A stretch of 64,000 bases of DNA, taken from the NCBI RefSeq assembly GCF_003075395.1, contig NZ_QDFV01000008.1, forward strand, positions 59 through 64,058. The letters run 5' to 3'. The translations under genes were made by a program, and so were the position numbers. This DNA is from Microbacterium sp. TPD7012 (GTDB lineage: Bacteria; Actinomycetota; Actinomycetes; Actinomycetales; Microbacteriaceae). The notes beneath the pieces were generated by a model. That model ran no database searches, was not told the origin of the DNA, and saw nothing but the letters and a program-made list of their open reading frames with translations. This document shows positions 7,450 to 16,013 of the stretch, one piece after another; the stretch's first letter is position 1, and every line of letters starts with the position of its first letter.

Positions 7450-9309
7450 TTACGACTCGGCGAACCTCTGACGCTCCGCGTCGATGTCTCTCAGACGCAT
7501 CCGCAGCGCGCGGCCGCCGTCCGACTCCGCGGGCACCCGCTGCACCGCGCCGAGCAGCTCCTGCTTCTCGCGCTCCAGCTGGCGGAGGATGAGACGACGG
7601 GCGAGATCGGTCGTCGAGGCGACCGCACCCTCCTCGTTCCTGGCGGGGAACGGCGTCATCAGCAGCTCACCGGCCAGGGACCGGTAGGGCTCGCGCACGC
7701 CGTTGACGGCATCCGTCACCCAGCCCGCCCTCGTGCGGTCAGGAGCGGATGCCACGGCCTCGCGCACGGCGTCGAGACCCGGTGTCCGGAACGGGGCGCC
7801 GAGGGCGCGGTTCAGGAGATCCTGGTCCACCTGGTGCCCGTACTGCAGGGCACCCATCAGAGCATCGCGCTCGACCGCGACGTCGGCCGTCCGGGGCAGG
7901 CTCGCGAGGGTGACGGGCGCGACGCCGGCGATACCGGTCGACGGATCGGCCTGGGGCGTCTCGCGCCGCGCCGCGGGCTGCTGCGAAGCACCGCGCGCGG
8001 CACGTTCCACCTCGCTGTGCACCTCGGTGGGATCCATGCCGAGGCGACGCGCCAGCACGCGCTCGTACCCGGGGCGCAGCAGCCGGTCCCTGATCTCGGC
8101 GACGATGGGCGCGGCCGCACGCAGCGCGCCGACGCGACCCTCGACCGTGGAGAGGTCGAAGCCGCCCAGCTTCCGGTCCATCGCGAACTCGAACATCGGC
8201 ACCTTGGCGTCCATGAGCCCGCGCACCGCGGCATCCCCTCGCTGCAGTCGCAGATCGCACGGATCGAGGCTGTCCGGCGCGACTGCCACGAAGGTCTGGG
8301 CGTTGAACCGGTCGTCCTCGGTGAACGCGCGCAGCGCCGCCTTCTGGCCGGCCTCGTCACCGTCGAACGTGAAGACGACCTCGCCCGAGGCGTTGTCGTC
8401 GCCCATCACCCGGCGCAGCACCTTGATATGCTCGGTGCCGAACGCGGTGCCGCACGTCGCGATCGCCGTCGTGAGACCGGCGAGATGGCAGGCCATGACG
8501 TCGGTGTACCCCTCGACCACGACCACGCGGCGCGGATCTCCGCGCGAGATGTCGCGCTTGGCGAGGTCGAGCCCGTAGAGCACCTGCGCCTTCTTGTAGA
8601 TCGGGGTCTCCGGCGTGTTCAGGTACTTCGGCCCCTGGTCGTCGTCGAAGAGCTTGCGGGCGCCGAAGCCGATCGTCTGCCCGGAGACATCGCGGATCGG
8701 CCAGACCAGACGCCCGCGGAACCGGTCGTAGACGCCGCGCTGACCTGTCGAGACGAGGCCTGCCGTGGCGAGCTCCTCACGGGTGAAGCCCTGCGCCGTG
8801 AGAGCCTTGAGCATCCCGTCCCAGCCGCGCGGAGCGAAGCCGACACCGAAGTGCGCCGCGGCCCCGGCGTCGAATCCGCGTTCACCCAGGAACCGCCGTC
8901 CGGCCTCGGCGTCCGGCGAGAGCAGCTGCGCGCGGAAGAACTCCGCGGCGGCCGTGTTCGCGGCATAGAGGCGACTGCGTCCGCTGGTCTCGGGGGCCGC
9001 TCCCCCGTCTTCGTAGTGGAGCGTGTACCCGATTCGGCCGGCGAGGCGCTCGACGGCCTCCGTGAAGCTGACGTGGTCCATCTCGCGGAGGAACGAGTAG
9101 ACGTCTCCCGACTCGCCGCAGCCGAAGCAGTGGTAGTAGCCGACCTGCTGCCGCACGTGGAAGCTCGGGCTCTTCTCATCATGGAAGGGGCACAGACCCT
9201 TGAGCGATCCGACCCCGGCCGACTTCAGCGCCACGCGCTCACCGACGATGTCGGCGATGTTCGTGCGCGCCTTGACCTCGTCGACGTCGGCCTGCCGGAT
9301 GCGGGGCAT
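7450..9309 (-). CDS. dnaG: DNA primase
   Basis: Makes RNA primers for replication. 619 residues: a CHC2 zinc finger at 40-64 (C40, H43, C61, C64), the RNAP-like catalytic core, and a TOPRIM fold with VVVEGYTDVMA (catalytic Glu) and FDGDEAGQKA (metal-binding Asp pair). The C-terminal third would be the helicase-binding domain. The start MPRIRQADVDEVK is ATG 9309; its A is shared with the final A of the dgt TGA (TGATG), so translation is probably coupled by reinitiation. The end at TAA 7450 is clean. The dus-dgt-dnaG order is common in actinobacteria. Confidence 0.97.
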   Translation of the reverse strand: MPRIRQADVDEVKARTNIADIVGERVALKSAGVGSLKGLCPFHDEKSPSFHVRQQVGYYHCFGCGESGDVYSFLREMDHVSFTEAVERLAGRIGYTLHYEDGGAAPETSGRSRLYAANTAAAEFFRAQLLSPDAEAGRRFLGERGFDAGAAAHFGVGFAPRGWDGMLKALTAQGFTREELATAGLVSTGQRGVYDRFRGRLVWPIRDVSGQTIGFGARKLFDDDQGPKYLNTPETPIYKKAQVLYGLDLAKRDISRGDPRRVVVVEGYTDVMACHLAGLTTAIATCGTAFGTEHIKVLRRVMGDDNASGEVVFTFDGDEAGQKAALRAFTEDDRFNAQTFVAVAPDSLDPCDLRLQRGDAAVRGLMDAKVPMFEFAMDRKLGGFDLSTVEGRVGALRAAAPIVAEIRDRLLRPGYERVLARRLGMDPTEVHSEVERAARGASQQPAARRETPQADPSTGIAGVAPVTLASLPRTADVAVERDALMGALQYGHQVDQDLLNRALGAPFRTPGLDAVREAVASAPDRTRAGWVTDAVNGVREPYRSLAGELLMTPFPARNEEGAVASTTDLARRLILRQLEREKQELLGAVQRVPAESDGGRALRMRLRDIDAERQRFAES

Positions 9310-10694
9310 CAGCCCACCCCTTCGGCGACGGGCCGCCTCTCGGCGTGCGCGCCTGCCCGCGCACGGGCGTGCCGCGGCGTCCAGATCCCGACCTCGGCGG
9401 GGTCGATCTCCCCCACCAGACGGTTGTGCCAGTCGATCGCGCTCTGGTCGGTGAGGCTCGCGATCTGGTCGACCACGACGCGGGCGCGCTCGGCGTCGTC
9501 GACCGCGGCGACGAAGTCGGCGGCGAACGCGGGTTCGAGCACATCGGCGCCCGCCGACCACAGGGCGTCGGTCGACCACAGCGAGTCGGCGAGCCTCTTC
9601 AGCACGCGCCGCTGCTCCTTGTAGACGCCCTTGCGCGCGTCGATCGTGACGATCGCCTGGCCCATGATGCCCTTGAGCACCGCGATCTCGGCCTCCACGA
9701 CACGGGGCACGACGACGTGAGCGTTGTAGCGCACGAGATGGCTTCCCCCGTAGGCGTCGCGGGTCGCCGAGACGGAGGCGCGCGCGAAGCGGCCGATCAG
9801 ATCGCTGGTCAGGTTCTTCAGACGGGCGAGCGCCTGCCGCGACCGGTCGAAGGACGGGAGCCACATCGACTGCGAGGCCAGACGATAGAGGGCGTCGGCG
9901 AGCTCGTCACGGGTGAAGTCGTAGCCCACCCACTGCTGGATACGGCCGACGAGAGCATCGTGTCCGCGCGGATCCGCGAGCTGCGCGACGTCGACGTAGC
10001 CGTTGACGATCGCGTCCTCGAAATCGTGCACGGAGTACGCGATGTCGTCGGAGAGATCCATGATCTCGGCCTCGATGCAGCGGAGGCGACCGGGCGCACC
10101 CTCGCGCATCCACCGGAACACGGCCTCGTCCTCGGGATACACGCCGAACTTGAGTCGACCGCCCGGGTCCGGGACCGGACTGTCGACCGTCCAGGGGTAC
10201 TTGCAGGTCGCGTCGAGGCTGGCCCTGGTGAGGTTGAGCCCGACGGAGTGGTCGTCGTCGTCGAGGACCTTCGCCTCGAGCCGGGTCAGGATGCGGAGGG
10301 ACTGGGCATTGCCCTCGAACCCCCCGATGTGCTCGGCCCACTCGTTGAGCGCGCGCTCGCCGTTGTGCCCGAACGGCGGGTGTCCGAGGTCGTGGCTCAG
10401 GCAGGCCGTGTCGACCACATCGGCGGAGACGCCGAGGGCCGTGGCGAGCTCGCGTCCGACCTGGGCGACCTCGAGCGAGTGGGTCAGGCGGTTGCGCGCG
10501 AAGTCGGCGGTGCTCGCTGGGCTCAGGACCTGGGTCTTCGCGGCGAGACGGCGGAGCGCCGCCGAGTGCAGCACACGGGCGCGGTCGCGCGCGAAGTCGT
10601 CGCGCTCGGATCGGTGCGTCTCGGCGAAGAAGCGCTCGGCGTCGCGGGCGTCGTAGCCGTCGGCGCGCACACCGGCCTGAGAGTCAGCCACCAC
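9309..10694 (-). CDS. dgt: dGTP triphosphohydrolase-like HD protein
   Basis: A 461-residue HD-domain phosphohydrolase that releases triphosphate from dNTPs. Metal-binding HD motifs are visible: NRLTHSLEVAQ (first His) and CLSHDLGHPPFGHNGE (HD). A later IAYSVHDFEDA supplies the last Asp. Start codons GTG 10694 or the adjacent GTG 10691 both fit; 10694 is 10 bases behind GGAG, and both overlap the end of dus, indicating coupling. Its stop overlaps the dnaG start. It probably tunes dNTP pools in concert with replication; that link is inferred from position. Confidence 0.93.
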   Translation of the reverse strand: MVADSQAGVRADGYDARDAERFFAETHRSERDDFARDRARVLHSAALRRLAAKTQVLSPASTADFARNRLTHSLEVAQVGRELATALGVSADVVDTACLSHDLGHPPFGHNGERALNEWAEHIGGFEGNAQSLRILTRLEAKVLDDDDHSVGLNLTRASLDATCKYPWTVDSPVPDPGGRLKFGVYPEDEAVFRWMREGAPGRLRCIEAEIMDLSDDIAYSVHDFEDAIVNGYVDVAQLADPRGHDALVGRIQQWVGYDFTRDELADALYRLASQSMWLPSFDRSRQALARLKNLTSDLIGRFARASVSATRDAYGGSHLVRYNAHVVVPRVVEAEIAVLKGIMGQAIVTIDARKGVYKEQRRVLKRLADSLWSTDALWSAGADVLEPAFAADFVAAVDDAERARVVVDQIASLTDQSAIDWHNRLVGEIDPAEVGIWTPRHARARAGAHAERRPVAEGVG

Positions 10695-11859
10695 TGTTCT
10701 CGATCTCCGCTCCACGCATCATCTCGGAGGCCGACGACTCGATCTCCCGCGACTCCAGCCACTTGTCCGGCAGGGCCGTGCGCTTCGGGTGACCGGCGCG
10801 TCCGCGCTGGCCCTCCGCGTCGGCACCCGGGTACGGCGCGGTGTGGTCGAGTCGGCCGAGCAGGTCGTCGATCTCCGCGAGGCTGGATGCGGTGGCGAGT
10901 CCGGTGCGGATGTCTCCGCCGACCGGATAGCCCTTGAAGTACCAGGAGACGTGCTTGCGGATGTCGCGGCAGCCGCGATCCTCGTCGTCGAAGAACTCCA
11001 CCAGCAGCTGGGCGTGCCGACGGAACGCGTTCGCGACGAAGCCGAGAGTCGCGTCGACCACATGGCCGGTCCCCGAGCTCGTCGCGGGGCCCGCGCCGAA
11101 GACCGCGGCCAGGTCGCCGAAGAGCCAGGGACGGCCGAGACACCCGCGTCCGACCACGACGCCGTCGCAGTCGGTCTGCGCCATCATGCGCACGGCGTCT
11201 TCGGCCGACCAGATGTCGCCGTTGCCGAGCACCGGGATGCTCGTGACCGCCTGCTTGAGCTCGCCGATCGCGTTCCAGTCGGCGTGCCCCGAGTAGAACT
11301 CGCCCGCCGTGCGGGCGTGGAGCGCGACTGCGGCGGCACCGGCGTCCTCGGCGGCGCGCCCGGCCTCGATGAACGTCAGGTGGTCGCGGTCGATGCCCTT
11401 GCGCATCTTCACCGTCAGCGGGATGGAGCCTGCGGCCTTGACGGCCTGGTCGACGATGTCGGCGAACAGCTTCGACTTCCACGGGAGCGCCGCTCCCCCG
11501 CCTCGGCGCGTGACCTTCGGCACCGGGCATCCGAAGTTCAGGTCGATGTGATCGGCGTGGTCCTCGGCGACGATGATGCGCACGGCTTCGGCGATGGTCG
11601 CCGGGTCCACGCCGTAGAGCTGGATCGAGCGGGGCGTCTCGGACTCGTGGTGCTGGATCAGGCGCATCGTGGTCTCGTTGCGCTCGACCAGCGCCCGCGA
11701 CGTGATCATCTCGCTGACGTACAGCCCCGCGCCGTACTCGCGGCACAGGCGTCGGAACGCGGTGTTCGTGATCCCCGCCATGGGCGCGAGGACGACCGGC
11801 ACGTCGAGATCGATCGGACCGATGCGAAGAGGGCGGGCGGGGGCGGTGGCGAGAGTCAT
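10684..11859 (-). CDS. dus: tRNA-dihydrouridine synthase
   Basis: A flavin enzyme that reduces uridine to dihydrouridine in the tRNA D-loop. 391 residues: an FMN-binding TIM barrel starting VVLAPMAGITN (22-32), the catalytic Cys111 in LNFGCPVPKV, and GRGCLGRPWLF at the phosphate-binding end of the barrel. ATG 11859 follows a strong GGAGGGG site. It is the first gene of the leftward dus-dgt-dnaG operon; its last 11 bases overlap the dgt start region. Confidence 0.95.
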   Translation of the reverse strand: MTLATAPARPLRIGPIDLDVPVVLAPMAGITNTAFRRLCREYGAGLYVSEMITSRALVERNETTMRLIQHHESETPRSIQLYGVDPATIAEAVRIIVAEDHADHIDLNFGCPVPKVTRRGGGAALPWKSKLFADIVDQAVKAAGSIPLTVKMRKGIDRDHLTFIEAGRAAEDAGAAAVALHARTAGEFYSGHADWNAIGELKQAVTSIPVLGNGDIWSAEDAVRMMAQTDCDGVVVGRGCLGRPWLFGDLAAVFGAGPATSSGTGHVVDATLGFVANAFRRHAQLLVEFFDDEDRGCRDIRKHVSWYFKGYPVGGDIRTGLATASSLAEIDDLLGRLDHTAPYPGADAEGQRGRAGHPKRTALPDKWLESREIESSASEMMRGAEIENSGG

Positions 11860-11906
11860 GTCCCCTCCATTCTCCCAGACGCGGAGCCGGTGCGGATGCT
11901 GCGACC

Positions 11907-11912
11907 TAAGCT
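11907..11912 (+). promoter_or_regulatory. -10 element TAAGCT, leaderless glutathione peroxidase gene
   Basis: TAAGCT ends 7 bases before the ATG at 11919, so +1 would be the A of that ATG. This excludes the in-frame GTG at 11913, which would lie upstream of the transcript. Confidence 0.65.
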
Positions 11913-11918
11913 GTGAAT

Positions 11919-12413
11919 ATGACCGATTCTGCGCTCCGTTCGATCCCCTTCACCGACGCCCAGGGCAACGAGAAGACTCTCGACGACCTCGGTGCCGATG
12001 TGGTGCTGGTGGTGAACGTCGCCTCGAAGTGCGGCCTCACCCCGCAGTACGAGCAGCTCGAGGAGCTGCAGCGCCTCTACGGCGACCGCGGCTTCAGCGT
12101 GGTGGGCTTCCCGTGCAACCAGTTCTTCGGGCAGGAGCCGGGTTCCGTCGACGAGATCCTCGAGTTCTGCTCCACGACCTACGGCGTCTCGTTCCCGGTG
12201 AACGACAAGGTCAAGGTGAACGGCAAGAACGCCTCCGAGCTCTACAAGGCTCTCAAGGAGGCCCCGGATGCCGGAGGCAAGGCGGGCCGCGTCGAGTGGA
12301 ACTTCGAGAAGTTCCTCGTGCTGCCGGACGGCGAGGTCCTGCGCTTCCGCCCGAAGCAGAAGCCGGACGCCCCCGAGATCGTCAGCGCGATCGAAGCGGC
12401 TCTGACCCGCTAG
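11919..12413 (+). CDS. Glutathione peroxidase-family (thiol) peroxidase
   Basis: A 164-residue cytosolic peroxidase that reduces H2O2 and alkyl hydroperoxides. The active site is ASKCGLT (Cys38, not selenocysteine) with the Gln72 of FFGQEPG and the WNFEKFLV tryptophan near the C-terminus completing the catalytic set. As actinobacteria generally lack glutathione, such Cys-GPx proteins usually take electrons from thioredoxin. The start is ATG 11919 because of the leaderless promoter. It diverges from dus. Confidence 0.92.
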   Translation: MTDSALRSIPFTDAQGNEKTLDDLGADVVLVVNVASKCGLTPQYEQLEELQRLYGDRGFSVVGFPCNQFFGQEPGSVDEILEFCSTTYGVSFPVNDKVKVNGKNASELYKALKEAPDAGGKAGRVEWNFEKFLVLPDGEVLRFRPKQKPDAPEIVSAIEAALTR

Positions 12414-12571
12414 ACCGCTCGACGGGCGGGTCGTTCACCTGCGCGTCACCCGAGCACCCGCCCGGGAGGCGCAGCTCCACCGGGGTCCGTTCACCTGCCG
12501 GTCGCCACCGCCCCACCGCCGGTCCTTAGTCTCTCCGCGGCGAATCCGCCGGAAGACGAAGGAGACCGACC

Positions 12572-13768
12572 ATGCCCGACCGACTGCCGATCAGCCGGCG
12601 AACCGTCCTCACTGCCGGAGCGCTCGGCGCTCTGGGCACCGCTCTGCCGCTCGGCACCCCGCCGGCGAACGCGGCTTCGCCGTCCCCTCAGATGAAGCCC
12701 GGCAAGGCAGGGCGGCTGCAGTTCCGTGCGGACGGCACCTTCAAGGTGGTGCAGTTCAACGACACGCAGGACGACGAGCTCACCGACCGCCGCACGGTGG
12801 AGCTGATCGAGAAGGTGCTCGATCAGGAGGCGCCGGACTTCGTCGTCATCAACGGCGACGTCATCACCGGAGGATGCGAGACGCGGCTCGCCGTGAAGCA
12901 GGCGATCAACAACGTCGTCTGGCCGATGGAGGCCCGACAGATCCCCTGGGCGGTCACCTTCGGCAATCACGACGAGGACTCGCTGCCCGAGTCGGGCGTC
13001 GACGAGGCGGGGATGCTGGCGATCTACCGGTCGTACGACTACAACATGAATGCCGAGAACACCCGAGGCGTGACGGGCACGAGCAACACGATCGCGACGA
13101 TCGCCTCGTCGGCGAAGAAGAACCGCGAGGCGTTCGCACTGTGGTTGATGGACTCCGGCCGCTACGCCCCCGACGCGTTGAACGGCCAGGACTTCGCCGG
13201 CTATCCGACCTGGGACTGGCTGCGCATGGATCAGGTCGCGTGGTATCGCCAGCAGTCGCAGGAGCTCGAGAAGCGCCGCGGAACGAAGCTGCCCGGTCTC
13301 ATGTTCCTGCACATCGCCCTGTGGGAGCACCGCTTCATGTGGTGGGGAGGCGTTGACACCCGCACGGAGGCGGACGCCGCACGCGGCCAGGCCCGGCACG
13401 GCATCGTCGGCGAGAGGAACGAGGACGAGTGCCCCGGTCCGTTCAACTCGGGCATGTTCAACGCGATCCTCGAGCGCGGCGACGTGAAGGGCGTGTTCGT
13501 CGGGCACGACCACATCAACGACTACGTGGGCGACTACTACGGTGTCCTGCTGGGATACGCGCCGGGCGCCGGCTTCGGTGCGTACGGTCTCGACGGAGAG
13601 GAGCGCAACCGCATGCGCGGCGGTCGCGTGTTCGAACTCACGGAGGCGGGCGAGGACGTGTCGATCGCCACTCGCGTCGTCTATGCCCGCGACCTCGGCA
13701 TCGACCTCACCGCCGACGACCAGCCCATGGAACCGCTCCCCCTCGCCCCGAAGCAGGAGCGCCTCTGA
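12572..13768 (+). CDS. Tat-exported metallophosphoesterase
   Basis: A 398-residue calcineurin-like phosphoesterase secreted through the Tat path. The signal peptide has SRRTVLTAG at 8-16 and an AxA cleavage site near 36. Metal ligands appear in order: FNDTQDDE, INGDVITGG, FGNHDED, the His of FLHIALWEH, and VGHDHIND. The pattern resembles the Dcr2/purple-acid-phosphatase-like branch, and the substrate is unknown. ATG 12572 follows AAGGAGA; a TAGTCT at 12527-12532 is a plausible -10. It ends at a strong hairpin opposite the DsbA-like gene. Confidence 0.88.
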   Translation: MPDRLPISRRTVLTAGALGALGTALPLGTPPANAASPSPQMKPGKAGRLQFRADGTFKVVQFNDTQDDELTDRRTVELIEKVLDQEAPDFVVINGDVITGGCETRLAVKQAINNVVWPMEARQIPWAVTFGNHDEDSLPESGVDEAGMLAIYRSYDYNMNAENTRGVTGTSNTIATIASSAKKNREAFALWLMDSGRYAPDALNGQDFAGYPTWDWLRMDQVAWYRQQSQELEKRRGTKLPGLMFLHIALWEHRFMWWGGVDTRTEADAARGQARHGIVGERNEDECPGPFNSGMFNAILERGDVKGVFVGHDHINDYVGDYYGVLLGYAPGAGFGAYGLDGEERNRMRGGRVFELTEAGEDVSIATRVVYARDLGIDLTADDQPMEPLPLAPKQERL

Positions 13769-13781
13769 CACCCCGAGACAG

Positions 13782-13818
13782 ATCGAGGCGGCGGGAGCAG
13801 AGCTCGCGCCGCCTCGAT
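13782..13818. terminator. Hairpin between convergent genes
   Basis: A 12-bp perfect stem (13782-13793 with 13807-13818) with a 13-base loop, between the phosphoesterase stop and the DsbA-family stop at 13833. No T-run. Confidence 0.65.
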
Positions 13819-13832
13819 ATCCGAAAGGTGCC

Positions 13833-14525
13833 TCAGGCCTGGACGGCCGCTGCTTCGTCCTCGGTCTCTCCGCGCTTCGCCCAGAGATCGCGGAGCACGT
13901 TCTCGAACGCTGCGGGCGGCTGCGCACCCGAGATGCCGTACTGCCCGTCGATCACGAAGAACGGCACGCCCTGGATGCCGTAGGCCTGCGCCTGCGCCTG
14001 GTCCTGACGGACCGCCGGCAGGTACGTCTCGCTCTCGAGCGCCTCGCGCGCCCGATCGGCGTCGAGACCGACCTCGACTGCGAGCTCGACGAGGTCGTCG
14101 ATGCGACCGACGTGCTTGCCCTCGGTGAAGTACGCGGACATCAGGCGCTCCTCCATCGCGTGCTGCAGGCCCTCGGCCTTCGCGAAGTGGAGCAGCTCGT
14201 GCGCCTTCACGGTGTTGGTGTGCTGCAGGAGATCGAAACGGTACTCGAGGCCCGCGTTCGCCGCGACGCCCGTGACGTTCGACAGCATCTGCTCGACCTG
14301 CGCGCGCGGCATCCCCTTGTGTCCGGCCAGGAAGTCGATCTCATCGCCGTCGAAGTCGACGGGGGTGTCGGGCGAGAGCTCGAAGGAGTGGAAGGTCACG
14401 GTGACCTCCGGGGCGTCGTCGTCGGCGGAGACGGCTTCGAGGCCCTTCTCGAGGTTGCGCTTGCCGATGTAGCACCAGGGGCAGGCGATGTCGGACCAGA
14501 TGTCGATGGAGATGGGTTCGCTCAC
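13833..14525 (-). CDS. DsbA-family oxidoreductase (FrnE type)
   Basis: A thioredoxin-fold protein of 230 residues with the redox motif CPWC at about 15-18, right after the first strand (ISIDIWSDIA), and the all-helical insertion usual for FrnE/DsbA-like proteins. It has no signal peptide, so it is cytosolic. The late cis-Pro loop is GVPFFVIDGQYGISGAQ. GTG 14525 is preferred because family members begin one or two residues before the first strand; ATG 14543 would add six residues. Confidence 0.88.
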   Translation of the reverse strand: MSEPISIDIWSDIACPWCYIGKRNLEKGLEAVSADDDAPEVTVTFHSFELSPDTPVDFDGDEIDFLAGHKGMPRAQVEQMLSNVTGVAANAGLEYRFDLLQHTNTVKAHELLHFAKAEGLQHAMEERLMSAYFTEGKHVGRIDDLVELAVEVGLDADRAREALESETYLPAVRQDQAQAQAYGIQGVPFFVIDGQYGISGAQPPAAFENVLRDLWAKRGETEDEAAAVQA

Positions 14526-14600
14526 ACCTTCATCCAACCGCATGGTTCTGTGAGCTATTCCGGATCTCGCAGTTCCGGAGCGTCCTTCGTCTCGTCGCTG

Positions 14601-14627
14601 CGCTCCTCACTCAGGAACCGAGGAGCG
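14601..14627. repeat. Hairpin repeat related to the 17.5-kb element
   Basis: An 8-bp perfect stem (CGCTCCTC at 14601-14608 with GAGGAGCG at 14620-14627). The sequence just before and into it (14586-14613) closely matches one arm of the large inverted repeat at 17489-17577, sharing TTCGTCTCGTCGC and CGCTCCTC. It lies in the 5' region shared by two divergent genes. Confidence 0.55.
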
Positions 14628-14646
14628 CGACAATCCCCGCGATCGA

Positions 14647-14652
14647 TAGGAT
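14647..14652 (+). promoter_or_regulatory. -10 element TAGGAT, leaderless P-loop protein gene
   Basis: TAGGAT lies at -12 to -7 from the ATG at 14659; no Shine-Dalgarno is present between them. Confidence 0.65.
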
Positions 14653-14658
14653 TTCCGG

Positions 14659-15270
14659 ATGCTCTCCGCCGACGATCCGCTGCCTCTCAGGCCGGAGCGC
14701 GTGCTGATCGCGGGAGTGTCCGGGTCGGGCAAGACGACCCTCGCCGGGCGGATCGGCGACGCGTGGGGCCTGCGGCACGTCGAGATCGACGCACTGTTCC
14801 ACGGGCCGAACTGGACGCCGCGACCGGAGTTCCTCGACGACGTGCGCGCGTTCGCGGCCGAGGATCGCTGGGTCACGGAGTGGCAGTACACGAGCAAGGG
14901 GACCGACGAGGTCCTCCCGCCGCGCGCGCAGCTCGTCGTCTGGCTGGACTACCCGTACCGCGTGGTGCGTTCACGGCTGCTGCGCCGCACCCTCGCCCGC
15001 GGCATCCTGCGTACCCCGCTGTGGAACGGGAACGTGGAGAAGCCGATATGGCAGATGTGGCGCGGCGAGCCGGAGGAGAACATCCTGCTCTGGCAGACGA
15101 ACACGTTGCACAAATGGGCGGAGCGCATGCCCGGTGTCATCGAGCACTTCCCGCATCTCACGATCGTTCGCCTGCGCCATCCTCGGGAGACGGAGAAGTG
15201 GCTCCGCGCTCAGGCTGTCGCGTCGGGAGCGTCGACGGCTCCTCCGAAGCGGCGGTCCCGCGACAGGTAG
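14659..15270 (+). CDS. P-loop kinase-like protein (adenylate kinase/topology-modulation type)
   Basis: A 203-residue NTPase. Walker A GVSGSGKTT is at 19-27, followed by a substrate-site HVEIDALFHGPNW, as in FlaR/'topology modulation protein' and shikimate-kinase-like ATPases. A LDYPYRVVRSRLLRRTLARG stretch would be the lid/Arg region. The substrate is unknown. The start is ATG 14659 from the leaderless promoter. Its last 61 bases overlap the 3' end of uppS on the other strand, coding for a basic tail (PPKRRSRDR) that may be a late extension. Confidence 0.8.
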   Translation: MLSADDPLPLRPERVLIAGVSGSGKTTLAGRIGDAWGLRHVEIDALFHGPNWTPRPEFLDDVRAFAAEDRWVTEWQYTSKGTDEVLPPRAQLVVWLDYPYRVVRSRLLRRTLARGILRTPLWNGNVEKPIWQMWRGEPEENILLWQTNTLHKWAERMPGVIEHFPHLTIVRLRHPRETEKWLRAQAVASGASTAPPKRRSRDR

Positions 15271-16013
15271 ATGCTGATCGCGCGCCACAGCTCCTCGCGG
15301 GAGAAGTCGGGCCAGAGCGTGTCGAGGAACACCATCTCCGCGTACGCCGACTCCCACAGCAGGAAGTTCGAGGTGCGCTGCTCCCCCGAGCTCCGCACGA
15401 AGAGGTCGACGTCGGGCATGTCGGGCACGTAGAGGTGACGCCGGATCATCTTCTCGCTGATCGCGTTCGGCTTCACCCTGCCCGCGGCGACATCGGCCGC
15501 GATCGAGCGCATCGCATCGACGAGCTCGATCCGACCGCCGTAGTTGACGCACATCGTGAGAGTCAGCACGTCATTGCCCCTGGTGAGCTGCTCGGCGTAC
15601 TGCAGCTCCTTGATGACGCTGCCCCACAGCCGCGGCTTCCGTCCGGCCCAGCGCACCCGCACGCCCCACTCGTTCAGCTGGTCACGTCGGCGGTGCAGCA
15701 CATCGCGGTTGTACCCCATGAGGAAGCGCACCTCCTCGGGAGAGCGCGCCCAGTTCTCGGTCGAGAACGCGTAGACGGACAGGTGCTTCACTCCGGCCTG
15801 GATCGCGCCCGCGACGACGTCGAGGAGCACCTCCTCGCCGGCCTTGTGTCCCTCGACGCGGTTCAGGCCGCGGCGGTTCGCCCAGCGGCCGTTGCCGTCC
15901 ATGACGATCGCGACGTGCTCGGGCACCGCGGGGAACGCGGGCGGGTGCACACCCGTCCAGTCGAGCGGGCGATAAGCCACGGCATCCTTGTGCGTGTACG
16001 GCTTGGGAGTCAC
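15210..16013 (-). CDS. uppS: Isoprenyl transferase (cis-prenyl diphosphate synthase)
   Basis: Makes the polyprenyl diphosphate lipid carrier for cell-wall synthesis. 267 residues with IVMDGNGRWANRRG (catalytic Asp39), the FSTENW strand, and the C-terminal RSSGEQRTSNFLLWE and YAEMVFLDTLWPDFS motifs of the UPP synthase family. GTG 16013 overlaps the recO stop in a GTGA junction, so the pair is translationally coupled. The 3' end overlaps the convergent P-loop gene by 61 bp. In actinobacteria a Z-type C50 product is typical, but chain length cannot be read here. Confidence 0.95.
   Translation of the reverse strand: MTPKPYTHKDAVAYRPLDWTGVHPPAFPAVPEHVAIVMDGNGRWANRRGLNRVEGHKAGEEVLLDVVAGAIQAGVKHLSVYAFSTENWARSPEEVRFLMGYNRDVLHRRRDQLNEWGVRVRWAGRKPRLWGSVIKELQYAEQLTRGNDVLTLTMCVNYGGRIELVDAMRSIAADVAAGRVKPNAISEKMIRRHLYVPDMPDVDLFVRSSGEQRTSNFLLWESAYAEMVFLDTLWPDFSREELWRAISIYLSRDRRFGGAVDAPDATA

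Noticed and set aside
6598..9624. A 1008-codon plus-strand open frame
   Set aside because: Antisense to the ABC ATPase and dnaG, both of which carry full catalytic motifs.
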